From Streptomyces bluensis (GTDB lineage Bacteria; Actinomycetota; Actinomycetes; Streptomycetales; Streptomycetaceae): a stretch of DNA of 64,000 nucleotides. A program made the translations under genes and the position numbers. The stretch is from assembly GCF_014650715.1 (NCBI RefSeq), contig NZ_BMVM01000005.1:62001-126000 (forward strand), in the 5' to 3' direction. The notes beneath the pieces were generated by a model. That model made no database searches and was not told where the DNA came from. It saw only the letters and a program-made list of their open reading frames with translations. Below, piece by piece: positions 43,701 through 51,870 of the stretch. Positions within the stretch are counted from its first letter, which is position 1. Each line of letters opens with the position of its first letter.

Positions 43701-43949
43701 ATGCACACCGACACACCCACCCCGCCGGACCTGGCCTGGCAGGAGCAGGCGCTGTGCGCACAGACGGGGGCCGACTTCTTCTTTCCCGAGCCGGGCAGCT
43801 CGGTACGGGAGGCGAAGCTGATCTGCGGCATGTGCGAGACGCGCACCGCCTGCCTGGAGTTCGCGCTGGCCAACGACGAGCGCTTCGGCGTCTGGGGCGG
43901 CCTCTCCGAGCGGGAACGACTCCACCTCAAGCGCACGGATCCACGCTGA
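43701..43949 (+). CDS. WhiB-like (Wbl) iron-sulfur transcription factor
   Basis: An 82-residue Wbl protein. Four Cys ligands are in ALCAQTG and CGMCETRTACLEF (C...CxxCx5C), binding a 4Fe-4S cluster. The FGVWGGLSERER turn is the Wbl G[VI]WGG motif, and a basic tail HLKRTDPR follows. Short Wbl proteins bind the sigma-HrdB C-terminus or DNA and regulate development or stress. The ATG at 43701 fits the family start but has no evident Shine-Dalgarno, so a leaderless or longer version (in-frame GTG upstream) is possible. Confidence 0.92.
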   Translation: MHTDTPTPPDLAWQEQALCAQTGADFFFPEPGSSVREAKLICGMCETRTACLEFALANDERFGVWGGLSERERLHLKRTDPR

Positions 43950-44048
43950 CGACCGTCACCGGCACCCCCCCCTGTCACCCGCACGTCACCGTGAACCGCC
44001 GTCCCCCGCACGCGGCACATGCGCCGACCCCGGATCGGCTCACGGAAC

Positions 44049-44084
44049 GCGGATGCCCCGCCTCGGCCGAGGCGGGGCATCCGC
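44049..44084. terminator. Perfect 36-base palindrome, bidirectional terminator
   Basis: GCGGATGCCCCGCCTCGG followed directly by its exact inverse (18 + 18 bases, no loop). It lies between the convergent Wbl and desaturase genes, 22 bases from the desaturase stop. Confidence 0.85.
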
Positions 44085-44106
44085 GGAGGTCATGCGTGTA
44101 CTGCCG

Positions 44107-45081
44107 TCAGGCTCCGGCGCGTGCCGCCATCCGGGCCTTGCGCGCCGCGAGCTTCTCGTCGAACTTCAGGGCCTCCGCGTCCAGTCCGCCCATGTAGAGC
44201 CCCAGCTCCTCCTGCGCCTGGCGGCCCTCGGGGCCCAGCCCGTCGATCTCCATGATCTTCAGGAAGCGCAGCACCGGCTGGAGCACGTCGTCGTGGTGGA
44301 TCCGCAGGTTGTAGACCTCGCCGATGGCCATCTGGGCGGCGGCGCGCTCGAAGCCGGGGATGCCGTGGCCGGGCATGCGGAAGTTGACGACGACGTCGCG
44401 GACCGCCTGCATCGTCAGGTCGGGCGCGAGCTCGAACGCCGCCTTCAGCAGGTTCCGGTAGAACACCATGTGCAGGTTCTCGTCCGTCGCGATGCGCGTC
44501 AGCATGCGGTCGCAGATCGGGTCGCCGGACTGGTGGCCCGTGTTGCGGTGCGAGATACGGGTGGCCAGCTCCTGGAAGGCGACGTACGCGACCGAGTGCA
44601 GCATCGAGTGCCTGTTGTCCGACTCGAAGCCCTCGCTCATGTGGGCCATGCGGAACTCTTCGAGCTTGTCCGGGTCGACCGCGCGCGACGCGAGCAGGTA
44701 GTCGCGCATCACGATGCCGTGCCGGCCCTCCTCGGCGGTCCAGCGGTGCACCCAGGTGCCCCAGGCGCCGTCACGGCCGAACAGCGTGGCGATCTCGTGG
44801 TGGTAGCTGGGCAGGTTGTCCTCGGTGAGCAGGTTCACCACCAGCGCGATACGGCCGATCTCGGTGACCTTGGACTGCTCTTTCTCCCAGGCCTCGCCGT
44901 CCTCGAAGAAGCCCGGGAAGTTCCGGGCGTCGCTCCACGGCACGTACTCGTGCGGCATCCAGTCCTTGGCGACCGTCAGATGCCGGTTGAGCTCCTTCTC
45001 GACCACTTCCTCCAGGGCGTACAGCAGTCGTGCGTCGGTCCAGGTGGACGAGCTGCCAAGGTGGGGGGAAGTGATCGACAC
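44107..45081 (-). CDS. Acyl-ACP desaturase (ferritin-like di-iron)
   Basis: A 324-residue soluble desaturase inserting a double bond into acyl-ACP. Di-iron ligands are in TAEEGRHGIVMRDYL (ExxH) and RIATDENLHMVFYRNL (ExxH), plus Glu in LTEDNLPSYHHEI. The length and pattern match actinobacterial DesA-type proteins. The GTG at 45081 has GGAG upstream and reads MSITSPHLGSSS. The upstream region carries a 15-base tandem repeat with CGTAGG palindromes, probably a regulator site. It needs a ferredoxin/reductase that is not encoded here. Confidence 0.93.
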   Translation of the reverse strand: MSITSPHLGSSSTWTDARLLYALEEVVEKELNRHLTVAKDWMPHEYVPWSDARNFPGFFEDGEAWEKEQSKVTEIGRIALVVNLLTEDNLPSYHHEIATLFGRDGAWGTWVHRWTAEEGRHGIVMRDYLLASRAVDPDKLEEFRMAHMSEGFESDNRHSMLHSVAYVAFQELATRISHRNTGHQSGDPICDRMLTRIATDENLHMVFYRNLLKAAFELAPDLTMQAVRDVVVNFRMPGHGIPGFERAAAQMAIGEVYNLRIHHDDVLQPVLRFLKIMEIDGLGPEGRQAQEELGLYMGGLDAEALKFDEKLAARKARMAARAGA

Positions 45082-45135
45082 GGTGGCTCCAGGGGGACGA
45101 GAAAACGTGCGTGGTCACGAGCGAGTGACCCAACC

Positions 45136-45180
45136 TACGGAATCGTAGGCTACGAACCCGTAGGTTACGAAGCCGTAGGT
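45136..45180. promoter_or_regulatory. Three 15-base tandem repeats with CCTACG...CGTAGG dyads before the desaturase
   Basis: The units are TACGGAATCGTAGGC (45136), TACGAACCCGTAGGT (45151) and TACGAAGCCGTAGGT (45166). The first is framed as CCTACG-GAAT-CGTAGG, a perfect 16-base inverted repeat starting at 45134. The array sits 55-99 bases upstream of the desaturase start, in the position of an operator. Confidence 0.8.
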
Positions 45181-45312
45181 TAAGTGTGCTGTAAAGACCC
45201 CTGTTCAGCGGGTGTTCCCGCAGTGTCCCGGGGTGTTCACCGGGCATGTCGTCGACCTCGCGAACCCACAGACCCGCAGGTCCAGGGGCCGGGAGGCGAT
45301 GTGCCCGCCTGG

Positions 45313-46089
45313 TCAGGCGTACAGCTCCCGCAGCCGCACCGAGAGGCACGTCACACAGCCTTCGAGCTTCTCGAACTCGCTGATGTCCACGACGACGGGC
45401 TCGTACCCGAGGTCCTCGTACAGGGCGGCGGTCTTCGGAGCGCTCGCCGCCATGAGCAGCTTGTCACCGCCGAGCAGCACCACATGGGCGCCGGACTCCT
45501 CCGGCACGTGCAGGAAGCTCGGGAACAGCGTGAGGGAGTCCATCTTCGGGATGTGCCCGACGACCGTGCCGTCGGGCAGCGCGGTCACCGCCGACTTCAG
45601 GTGCAGCACCTTGTTCACGGGTACGGCCACCACCCGCGCCCCGAGCGGCTCGAACGCGGCTCTGAGCTGCTGTACCCCGGCCGCGTTGGTGCGTCCGCCG
45701 CGGCCCACGAACACCGTGTCGCCGATCTTCAGGACGTCACCGCCGTCGAGGGTGCCCGGCGCCCAGATCCAGTTCACCGAGCAGCCGAGTGCGGCCACCG
45801 CCTCCTCGACACCGGCGGTCTCGCCGCGCCGCGACTCGGCTCCGGGCCGGGCGATGAGCGCGACGTTGCGGAACATCACGACCGTGTCCTCGACGAACAC
45901 CGAGTCGGGGCAGTCGTCGGCGGGCTCCACCTCGACGGTCTCCCAGCCGTGCGTGCGCAGTGCCTCCGTGTACGCCTCCCACTGGTCGACCGCGAGACCG
46001 ACATCGACCTTCGCACGTTCGATGTGGGTGACCAGGCCCTCGGCCAGTCTGGGGCTGGGGCGGCGGACGAGGGCCTTCTTGCTGGGCAC
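45313..46089 (-). CDS. Dimethylarginine dimethylaminohydrolase (DDAH)
   Basis: A 258-residue guanidino-modifying hydrolase converting methylated arginines to citrulline and methylamines. Family landmarks: VDQWEAYTEALRTHGWETVEV, CPDSVFVEDTVVMF (substrate Asp/Glu), GTLDGGDVLKIG, a His in NKVLHLKSAVTAL, and the nucleophile Cys in EGCVTCLSVRLREL near the C-terminus. The GTG at 46089 (MPSKKALVRRPSPRL) is chosen because it has GGAG upstream and matches the family's start; the longer upstream frame is Arg/Pro-rich. Confidence 0.93.
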   Translation of the reverse strand: MPSKKALVRRPSPRLAEGLVTHIERAKVDVGLAVDQWEAYTEALRTHGWETVEVEPADDCPDSVFVEDTVVMFRNVALIARPGAESRRGETAGVEEAVAALGCSVNWIWAPGTLDGGDVLKIGDTVFVGRGGRTNAAGVQQLRAAFEPLGARVVAVPVNKVLHLKSAVTALPDGTVVGHIPKMDSLTLFPSFLHVPEESGAHVVLLGGDKLLMAASAPKTAALYEDLGYEPVVVDISEFEKLEGCVTCLSVRLRELYA

Positions 46090-46230
46090 GGCGGATCTCC
46101 GTCTCGGGCGTTCTCGGGCAGGGCGTTCTTGGGGGTGAGGCCCATCGGGATGCCGGACCATGATGCAGCCCTTGCCCACGCGAACAAAACCCCTGAGTAA
46201 CAAGCGGGTGACCGCCGAGGTGACCGGCAC

Positions 46231-48489
46231 TCAGGCGGTGGCCTGCCGCAGATGTTCCGCCGTGTACGAGTCCCGTGCGCCCAGCAGCTGTTCCGGCGTC
46301 CCTTCGAACATCACCCGGCCGCCGTCCCTGCCTCCGCCGGGTCCCAGATCCACGATCCAGTCGGCGTGCGCCACCACCTCCAGGTTGTGCTCGACGACCA
46401 CGACCGTGTTGCCTCCGTCGACCAGCCGGTCGAGCAGCGCGAGCAGACCCTCGACATCCGCCATGTGCAGCCCGGTCGTCGGTTCGTCGAGGACGTACAC
46501 CGCCCCCCTCATGTGCAGCCGGGTCGCGAGCTTGATGCGCTGCCGTTCGCCGCCGGACAGCGTGGACAGCGGCTGCCCGAGGGTGAGGTACGTCAGCCCC
46601 ACGTCCCGCAGGGCGCGGAGGCGTCGCCGTGCGCCCGGTTCGGTGAAGAAGCCCAGCGCCTGATCGGCCGTCATGTCCAGGACGTCGGCGATGGAGCGGC
46701 CGTCCACCGTCAGCCGCAGCACCTCCTCCCGGAAGCGCCGTCCCTCGCAGTCGTGGCACGTCGTGGTCACCGGGTCCATGAACGCCAGATCGGTGTGGAT
46801 GATCCCGCGCCCCTGGCAGGTCCCGCACGCGCCCGACGAGTTGAAGCTGAACAGTCCGGCGTCGGTGCCCGTCTCCCGGGCGAAGACCTTCCGCACGGTG
46901 TCCATGACGCCGATGTACGTCGCCGGAGTCGACCGCCCCGAGATGCCGACCGCCGACTGGTCGACGACCACGGCCCGCGGGTGCGCCGCCACGAACGCGC
47001 CGGACACCAGAGAGCTCTTCCCCGACCCCGCGACCCCGGTGACCACCGTGAGTACCCCGGTCGGGAACTCCACGGTCACATCCCGCAGGTTGTGCAGATC
47101 CGTGCCCTTCACCCACAGCCCGCCGGCCGGACGCCGAGGCTGCGCCTTGACCGCCGTCCGGCGGCGCAGGCACCGTCCGGTCGGGGTGTCCGCGGCGGCC
47201 AGCTCCTTCGGCGTGCCCTCGAAGACGACCAGCCCGCCGTCGGCGCCCGCGCCCGGGCCCATGTCCACGACGTGGTCGGCGAGCGCGATGACGTCCCGGT
47301 CGTGCTCGACGACCAGCACGGTGTTCCCCTTGTCCCGCAACCGCAGCAGCAGATCGCCGAGGCGGCCCACGTCCCGCGGGTGCAGGCCGACGCTCGGTTC
47401 GTCGAAGATGTACGTCATCCCTGTCAGGCTCGACCCCAGGTGCCGTACTGTCTTCAGCCGCTGTCCCTCCCCGCCGGACAGCGTGGACGTCTCGCGGTCG
47501 AGGCTGAGGTAGCCGAGGCCGATGGCGTCGATCCGCTCCAGCGCGGTGACGGCGGCCGAGGCGATGGGACGGGCCTGCGGGCCGTCGATCTCGTTGAGGA
47601 CGCCGATGAGGTCGGTGACCTGCATACGGGCGTAGTCGGCGATGGACAGGCCGCCCACCCGCGTGGCGAGCGCCGCCGCGTTGAGGCGGGCGCCGTGGCA
47701 CACCGGGCAGGTGTCCTCGACGAGGAAACGCCGCACGAGGTCGCGGGTCTTCTGGCTCATGCCCGACAGGTCCCGTTTGAGGTACAGCCGCTCGAAACGG
47801 TCGGCGAGCCCCTCGTAGTCGGTGCTCCAGGTGCCGCCCGAGCCGGTGACCTCGACCTTGCTCCCGGGCGCGCCGCGCATCAGGAACTCCCACTCGGCGT
47901 CGGTGAACTCACCGACCGGTTTGTGCGGGTCGAGCTCGGGGGTGTTCGTGTAGGTCTGCCCCTGCCAGGTGCCCGCGGCGAACGGCGGGAAGACGATCGC
48001 GCCGTCCGCCAGCGACCGGCCCGGGTCGAGCAGGCGGTCCCAGTCGGGGCCGACGGCCCGCCCCAGCCCGTCACATCCGGGGCACATGCCGGACGGGTCG
48101 TTGAAGGAGTACGCGGACGCCGGGCCCGCGCTGGGCGCGCCGTGCCGGGAGAACAGCACCCGGAGCACCGACTGGATGTCGGTCATGGTGCCGACCGTGG
48201 ACCGGGAGTGGCCCCCGACCGGCCGCTGGTCGACCACGATGGCGGGGGAGAGATCCTCGATGGCGTCGGCGTGCGGCCGTTCGTACTTGGGCAGCCTGTT
48301 GCGCACGAACCAGGTGAACGTCTCATTCAGCTGACGCTGCGACTCCACCGCGATCGTGTCGAAGACGACGGACGACTTCCCCGACCCCGACAGGCCGGTG
48401 AACACGGTCAGCCGGCCTTTCGGGATGCGGAGGGTGACGTCCTTGAGGTTGTTCTCCCGGGCTCCGGTAACGGTGATGTATTCGGGCAT
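46231..48489 (-). CDS. UvrA-like ABC ATPase (excinuclease UvrA paralogue, DrrC/resistance type)
   Basis: A 752-residue double ABC protein, shorter than true UvrA (about 950). The first Walker A is GLSGSGKSSVVFDTI and the second is GVAGSGKSSLVSGAF. Signatures are LSGGEGQRLKTVRHLGS and LSGGERQRIKLATRLHM, and Walker B is YIFDEPSVGLH and YVLDEPTTGLH. Zinc-binding Cys pairs are in MCPGCDGLG, CPVCHGARL, CGTCQGRG and CHDCEGRR. The reduced length suggests loss of the UvrB-binding or insertion segments. Such paralogues occur with drug-resistance genes (DrrC-like) and may detach DNA-bound drugs. It follows the ABC-F gene by 10 bases, probably in one operon. Confidence 0.88.
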   Translation of the reverse strand: MPEYITVTGARENNLKDVTLRIPKGRLTVFTGLSGSGKSSVVFDTIAVESQRQLNETFTWFVRNRLPKYERPHADAIEDLSPAIVVDQRPVGGHSRSTVGTMTDIQSVLRVLFSRHGAPSAGPASAYSFNDPSGMCPGCDGLGRAVGPDWDRLLDPGRSLADGAIVFPPFAAGTWQGQTYTNTPELDPHKPVGEFTDAEWEFLMRGAPGSKVEVTGSGGTWSTDYEGLADRFERLYLKRDLSGMSQKTRDLVRRFLVEDTCPVCHGARLNAAALATRVGGLSIADYARMQVTDLIGVLNEIDGPQARPIASAAVTALERIDAIGLGYLSLDRETSTLSGGEGQRLKTVRHLGSSLTGMTYIFDEPSVGLHPRDVGRLGDLLLRLRDKGNTVLVVEHDRDVIALADHVVDMGPGAGADGGLVVFEGTPKELAAADTPTGRCLRRRTAVKAQPRRPAGGLWVKGTDLHNLRDVTVEFPTGVLTVVTGVAGSGKSSLVSGAFVAAHPRAVVVDQSAVGISGRSTPATYIGVMDTVRKVFARETGTDAGLFSFNSSGACGTCQGRGIIHTDLAFMDPVTTTCHDCEGRRFREEVLRLTVDGRSIADVLDMTADQALGFFTEPGARRRLRALRDVGLTYLTLGQPLSTLSGGERQRIKLATRLHMRGAVYVLDEPTTGLHMADVEGLLALLDRLVDGGNTVVVVEHNLEVVAHADWIVDLGPGGGRDGGRVMFEGTPEQLLGARDSYTAEHLRQATA

Positions 48490-48499
48490 GCACCCGAAG

Positions 48500-50125
48500 C
48501 TAGGCGGGATACCCGACAGCTTCTGGCGTGATTTCCCTCAGTTCTCCCTCCTCCATCAGCAGCCGGCGGGTGATCCCGATCGACTCCAGGAACGGCAGGT
48601 CGTGACTGGCCACGATCAGCGCGCCCTCGTACGACTCCAGGGCCGTGGTGAGCTGCCGTACGCTCGCCATGTCCAGGTTGTTCGTCGGCTCGTCGAGCAT
48701 CAGCAGCTGAGGCGCGGGCTCCGCCAGCATCAGCGCGGCCAGCGCCGCCCTGAAGCGTTCGCCGCCGGAGAGCGTCGCCGTCGGCTGGTCGGCGCGCGCC
48801 CCCTTGAACAGGAAGCGGGCCAGGCGCGCCCGGATCCGGTTGTTGGTGGCACTCGGGGCGAACCGGGCCACGTTCTCCACGACCGTCAGGCCGTCGTCGA
48901 GCACATCGAGCCGCTGCGGCAGGAAGCGCAGCGGGACGTGCGCCGTCGCCTCGCCCGCCACCGGCTCCAGCTCGCCCGCGATCGTGCGCAGCAGCGTGGT
49001 CTTGCCCGCGCCGTTGCGCCCGATCAGGGCGATCCGCTCGGGCCCGCGCAGATCGAGGCCGCCGCGCACACGCGCGCCGTACCTCAACTCCAGGTCCAGG
49101 AGCGTGAGGACCGTACGGCCCGGGGGCACCGCCGTGTACGGCAGGTCGACGCGGATCTCGTCGTCGTCCCGTACGGCCTCCACCGCCTCGTCGAGCCGCT
49201 CCTTGGCGTCGGCGAGCCGTTCCTCGTGCAGGAGGCGGTGCTTGCCGGCGGAGACCTGGGCCGAGCGCTTCTTCAGCTTCATCACGGCCCGGGGCTCGCG
49301 CTTGTTCTCGTACATCTTGTTGGCGTAGCGCGTCCGCTTGGCCAACTTCGAGTGTGCCTCGCCCAGTTCCCGCTTCTGCTTCTTCAGATCGGCCTCGGCG
49401 ACCCGCACCATGCGTTCCGCCGCGTCCTGCTCGGCGGCCAGCGCCTCCTCGTACGCGGAGTAGTTGCCGCCGTACCAGGTCACCTCACCGGAGCGCAGGT
49501 CGGCGATCTGGTCGACGAGTTCGAGGAGTTCGCGGTCGTGGCTGACCACGACCATGACCCCGGACCAGGACGCCACCGCCTCGTACAGGCGGCGGCGCGC
49601 GTACACGTCGAGGTTGTTGGTCGGCTCGTCCAGCAGGAGTACGTCCGGTCGGCGCAGCAGCAGCGCGGCCAGGCGCAGGAGCACCGACTCGCCGCCCGAG
49701 ACCTCGCCGATCGTGCGGTCCAGGTCGATGTGGCCGAGCCCGAGTTCGCCGAGGGTGGCGAGCGCGCGCTCCTCCACGTCCCAGTCGTCGCCGACCGTCG
49801 CGAAGTGCTCCTCGGCCACGTCGCCCGCCTCGATGGCGTGCAGCGCGGCCCGGACGGCGGCGATGCCGAGGGCCTCGTCGACCCGTAGGCCGGTGTCGAG
49901 CGTGACGTTCTGCGGCAGGTAGCCGACCTCGCCGGCCACGCGGACCGTGCCCTCGGCCGGGGTGAGCTCCCCGGCGATCAGCCTCAGCAGGGTTGACTTC
50001 CCTGATCCGTTGACGCCGACGAGCCCGCTCCGGCCGGGGCCGAAGGAGATCTGCAGGTCGTCGAAGACGGGGGTGCCGTCGGGCCAGGCGAAGGAGAGAG
50101 CGGTGCAGGTGATGGAAGCGGACAT
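48500..50125 (-). CDS. ABC-F ATPase, ribosome-protection type
   Basis: A 541-residue soluble protein of two ABC domains with no membrane part. Walker A motifs: GLVGVNGSGKSTLLRL and ALIGRNGAGKTTLLRT. Walker B: LLLDEPTNNLD and LMLDEPTNNLD. The inter-domain linker (about 240-340) is a long charged coiled coil (AERMVRVAEADLKKQKRELGE...RAVMKLKKRSAQVSAGK), as in ABC-F proteins that enter the ribosomal E site. The ATG at 50125 has GAGG upstream; in-frame codons continue to 50287 but lie in a structured leader. The long leader with a tiny upstream frame and hairpins suggests antibiotic-inducible control. The downstream neighbour is a UvrA-like ATPase. Confidence 0.9.
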   Translation of the reverse strand: MSASITCTALSFAWPDGTPVFDDLQISFGPGRSGLVGVNGSGKSTLLRLIAGELTPAEGTVRVAGEVGYLPQNVTLDTGLRVDEALGIAAVRAALHAIEAGDVAEEHFATVGDDWDVEERALATLGELGLGHIDLDRTIGEVSGGESVLLRLAALLLRRPDVLLLDEPTNNLDVYARRRLYEAVASWSGVMVVVSHDRELLELVDQIADLRSGEVTWYGGNYSAYEEALAAEQDAAERMVRVAEADLKKQKRELGEAHSKLAKRTRYANKMYENKREPRAVMKLKKRSAQVSAGKHRLLHEERLADAKERLDEAVEAVRDDDEIRVDLPYTAVPPGRTVLTLLDLELRYGARVRGGLDLRGPERIALIGRNGAGKTTLLRTIAGELEPVAGEATAHVPLRFLPQRLDVLDDGLTVVENVARFAPSATNNRIRARLARFLFKGARADQPTATLSGGERFRAALAALMLAEPAPQLLMLDEPTNNLDMASVRQLTTALESYEGALIVASHDLPFLESIGITRRLLMEEGELREITPEAVGYPA

Positions 50126-50266
50126 GGCGGCCTCACGGTTGCTGGGAGTGGTCGGGGCGAACGCGTGAGAGACACCGCGAGGCGGGAGCGGACGGAGGGA
50201 GCACAGCGACCGCCAAGGCCACGGGGGCATGAGAAAAGCCCCGCGCCGGAGGACGGCTCGTACGCC

Positions 50267-50322
50267 GAGGTCGCACGCAACGCACACACGTGACGGTGTG
50301 TGACGCGGTGTCTCAGGACCTC
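50267..50322 (-). promoter_or_regulatory. Nested stem-loops in the ABC-F leader (candidate attenuator)
   Basis: Outer stem: GAGGTC (transcript side 50317-50322) pairs with GACCTC (50267-50272). Inner hairpin: CACACAC and GTGTGTG arms (50283-50302) with a 6-base loop. The outer arm overlaps the stop codon of the tiny upstream frame, so a ribosome there would open the stem. About 20 bases further the message reads GGCGCGGGGCTTTTCTC, resembling a terminator end. Confidence 0.55.
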
Positions 50323-50332
50323 AGACGAGCAA
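50321..50332 (-). CDS. Candidate leader peptide MLV upstream of the ABC-F gene
   Basis: TTG CTC GTC TGA is preceded by GGAGAAGGACG, a good Shine-Dalgarno at seven bases. It would encode Met-Leu-Val. It is about 40 bases downstream of the predicted transcription start and about 195 bases before the ABC-F start. Leader peptides of a few codons are known in ribosome-mediated attenuation of resistance genes; whether this one is translated is not shown. Confidence 0.4.
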   Translation of the reverse strand: MLV

Positions 50333-50369
50333 CGTCCTTCTCCAATCGACGGCAACAGGACCGCGTACG

Positions 50370-50399
50370 ACGCTACGGAGGAGGCCTGTGGGCTGTCAA
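50370..50399 (-). promoter_or_regulatory. Consensus promoter for the ABC-F gene
   Basis: On the minus strand TTGACA (50394-50399) is followed after 18 bases by TAGCGT (50370-50375), close to the HrdB-type consensus. It predicts a transcript starting near 50362, i.e. a leader of about 240 bases. Confidence 0.65.
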
Positions 50400-50440
50400 C
50401 GGATTAACGTGGAGCCCGGCCACCCCGAGGAGGACTCCCC

Positions 50441-51103
50441 GTGCCGAACGGCTCTCTGTCGCTGCCCGCCCGGCTCTACCTGCTGGCCTGGGACACCACG
50501 AGGACGGGGCTGCCCCGAGCGGCTCACCTCGGCCACCTGGTCCGCGCCGGTGCCCTCACCGAACTGGTCCAGCGCGGGCTGCTCACCGACGAGGACGGCA
50601 TCGCCACACCCGTCGACCCCGACGCCCGCACGGGAGACCCGGTTCTCGACGGGCTCCTGGAACTCGTCGAGGAGTCCCAGCCACGCACCTGGAAGACCTG
50701 GGTCACACTGCGGGCCCGCGTCACCCTCGACGCCGTGCCGGCCCAGCTTGTCGCGGACGGCTGTCTGCGCGTGGTGAGGCAGCGGACGCTCGGTGTCTTC
50801 CCGATGGTGGAGTACGAGCTGGAGCGTGTGCCCCTGGTGGAAGGCCTGCACGAGGAGGCCCGGCGGATCCTGGAGGGCCCTCTCCCGGTGGCGGAAGTGC
50901 CCGAGCGCGACGCGGCCCTCGTCGCGCTCGCCGCCTCGGTCGGCCTGCGCACCCTGTTCAGCGGTGAGGGCCCCGACCGCCACAAGGAGCGGATCGAGGC
51001 CCTGACGGAGCGAGGCGGAGCGGCGGCCCCGGCCCTGCGGAAGGTCGTCCAGGAGGTGCGCACGGCGCTGCTCGTGACGACCACCCTCACCATCGTCACC
51101 TGA
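50441..51103 (+). CDS. GPP34 (Golgi phosphoprotein 3-like) family protein
   Basis: A 220-residue protein of the GOLPH3/VPS74 fold, expanded in Streptomyces. Seen: SLPARLYLLAWDTTRTGLPRAAHLGHLVRAGALTELVQRGLL (GPP34 N-terminal core), DPVLDGLLELVEESQPRTWKTWVTLRA, and EVPERDAALVALAASVGL near the end. In eukaryotes the fold binds phosphoinositides; its bacterial role is unclear, possibly membrane association. The GTG at 50441 has GAGGAGG upstream. It is divergent from the ABC-F gene. Confidence 0.85.
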   Translation: MPNGSLSLPARLYLLAWDTTRTGLPRAAHLGHLVRAGALTELVQRGLLTDEDGIATPVDPDARTGDPVLDGLLELVEESQPRTWKTWVTLRARVTLDAVPAQLVADGCLRVVRQRTLGVFPMVEYELERVPLVEGLHEEARRILEGPLPVAEVPERDAALVALAASVGLRTLFSGEGPDRHKERIEALTERGGAAAPALRKVVQEVRTALLVTTTLTIVT

Positions 51104-51159
51104 GGCCGGGCAAGAGACCGGTGGTGCCCAACGCCCCTCCGGGCGGCGGGCGTCGGTGC

Positions 51160-51576
51160 TCAGCAGGCGTCCCGCATCAGCTCCGCGAGGTCGTGGTCCA
51201 GGTCGATCTGGAGGTGTTCGAGACCGAGGGCCACCAGTTCGGTCGTACGGTCCAGGAAGCGCCGTACCTCGGCCGCCCGGAGGTGCACCACGGCCGTGCC
51301 CTCGGGGGCGTGGAACTCCATGACCAGCCGCTCGTAGCCGTACGGCCGCACCCGGACGTCGCCGTGGCCGACCGCCTCGTCCATGCCGGACACGAGCAGT
51401 TCACGGGCGAAGGTCCAGCAGACCTCCACGCCCTCCAGGGTGGCGGGGGCCGGGAAGGTCATGCTGACGGCGAAGGGGTCGCGCCGGTCGTAGTGGAGCG
51501 TGGCGGGAATGCTCGGCATCCGCGGCGCGGCGGCGACGAGACGGGCCTCAACGGGCTGCTCGATGATGGTGGACAT
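51160..51576 (-). CDS. SsgA-like (SALP) sporulation/cell-division regulator
   Basis: A 138-residue protein of the actinomycete-specific SsgA family that guides septum placement and peptidoglycan remodelling in sporulating filaments. Family hallmarks: PATLHYDRRDPFAVSMTFPAP, VCWTFARELLVSGMDEAVGHGDVRVRP and VVHLRAAEVRRFLDRTTELV. The length is normal for SALPs. The ATG at 51576 has GGGAG upstream. Which SALP it is cannot be told without alignment. Confidence 0.93.
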   Translation of the reverse strand: MSTIIEQPVEARLVAAAPRMPSIPATLHYDRRDPFAVSMTFPAPATLEGVEVCWTFARELLVSGMDEAVGHGDVRVRPYGYERLVMEFHAPEGTAVVHLRAAEVRRFLDRTTELVALGLEHLQIDLDHDLAELMRDAC

Positions 51577-51870
51577 CGCCTTGCTCCCTCGTGACGGCTG
51601 GACGGAATCCTGGTGGGTGTGGCCGGGCACTTGAAGAGACGCTGGAATGAGCCAATCCGTGCCCATGAAATGCGAGTGACCTCTGTCACCGGGAAAATTC
51701 ACCGCGGTGGCTCTGTGGTTTCTGCGTGACGTCTCTTGGTGATCCATTTCGCGTCCCGTGGTCCCTGGGCCCGTGATCCCGGACATCGGAGAGGACACTC
51801 GAACACGCCGCGCGGTTCCCGGCAGCAGGCATCTGGACGCCACTGGGACGGTGGGCTAGCTTCGCCCGCC

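Larger units (their letters stand above)
50126..50440. other. Leader of the ABC-F gene and divergent start of the GPP34 gene
   Basis: The 315-base gap contains, on the minus strand, a promoter (50370-50399), a minute upstream frame (50321-50332) and nested hairpins (50267-50322). A GC-rich stretch ending in TTTTCTC follows (around 50230-50250), then about 100 bases before the ABC-F ribosome site. On the plus strand GATTAACG near 50402 could be a -10 element for the GPP34 gene. Confidence 0.6.

Noticed and set aside
45313..46230. DDAH starting at 46230 with 47 extra residues
   Set aside because: The extension is Arg/Pro-rich; the GTG at 46089 has GGAG and gives the family's usual first residues.
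48500..50287. ABC-F gene starting at GTG 50287 with a 54-residue N-terminal extension
   Set aside because: The extension lies inside hairpins of the leader and looks non-conserved; ATG 50125 has a ribosome site and gives the normal ABC-F beginning.
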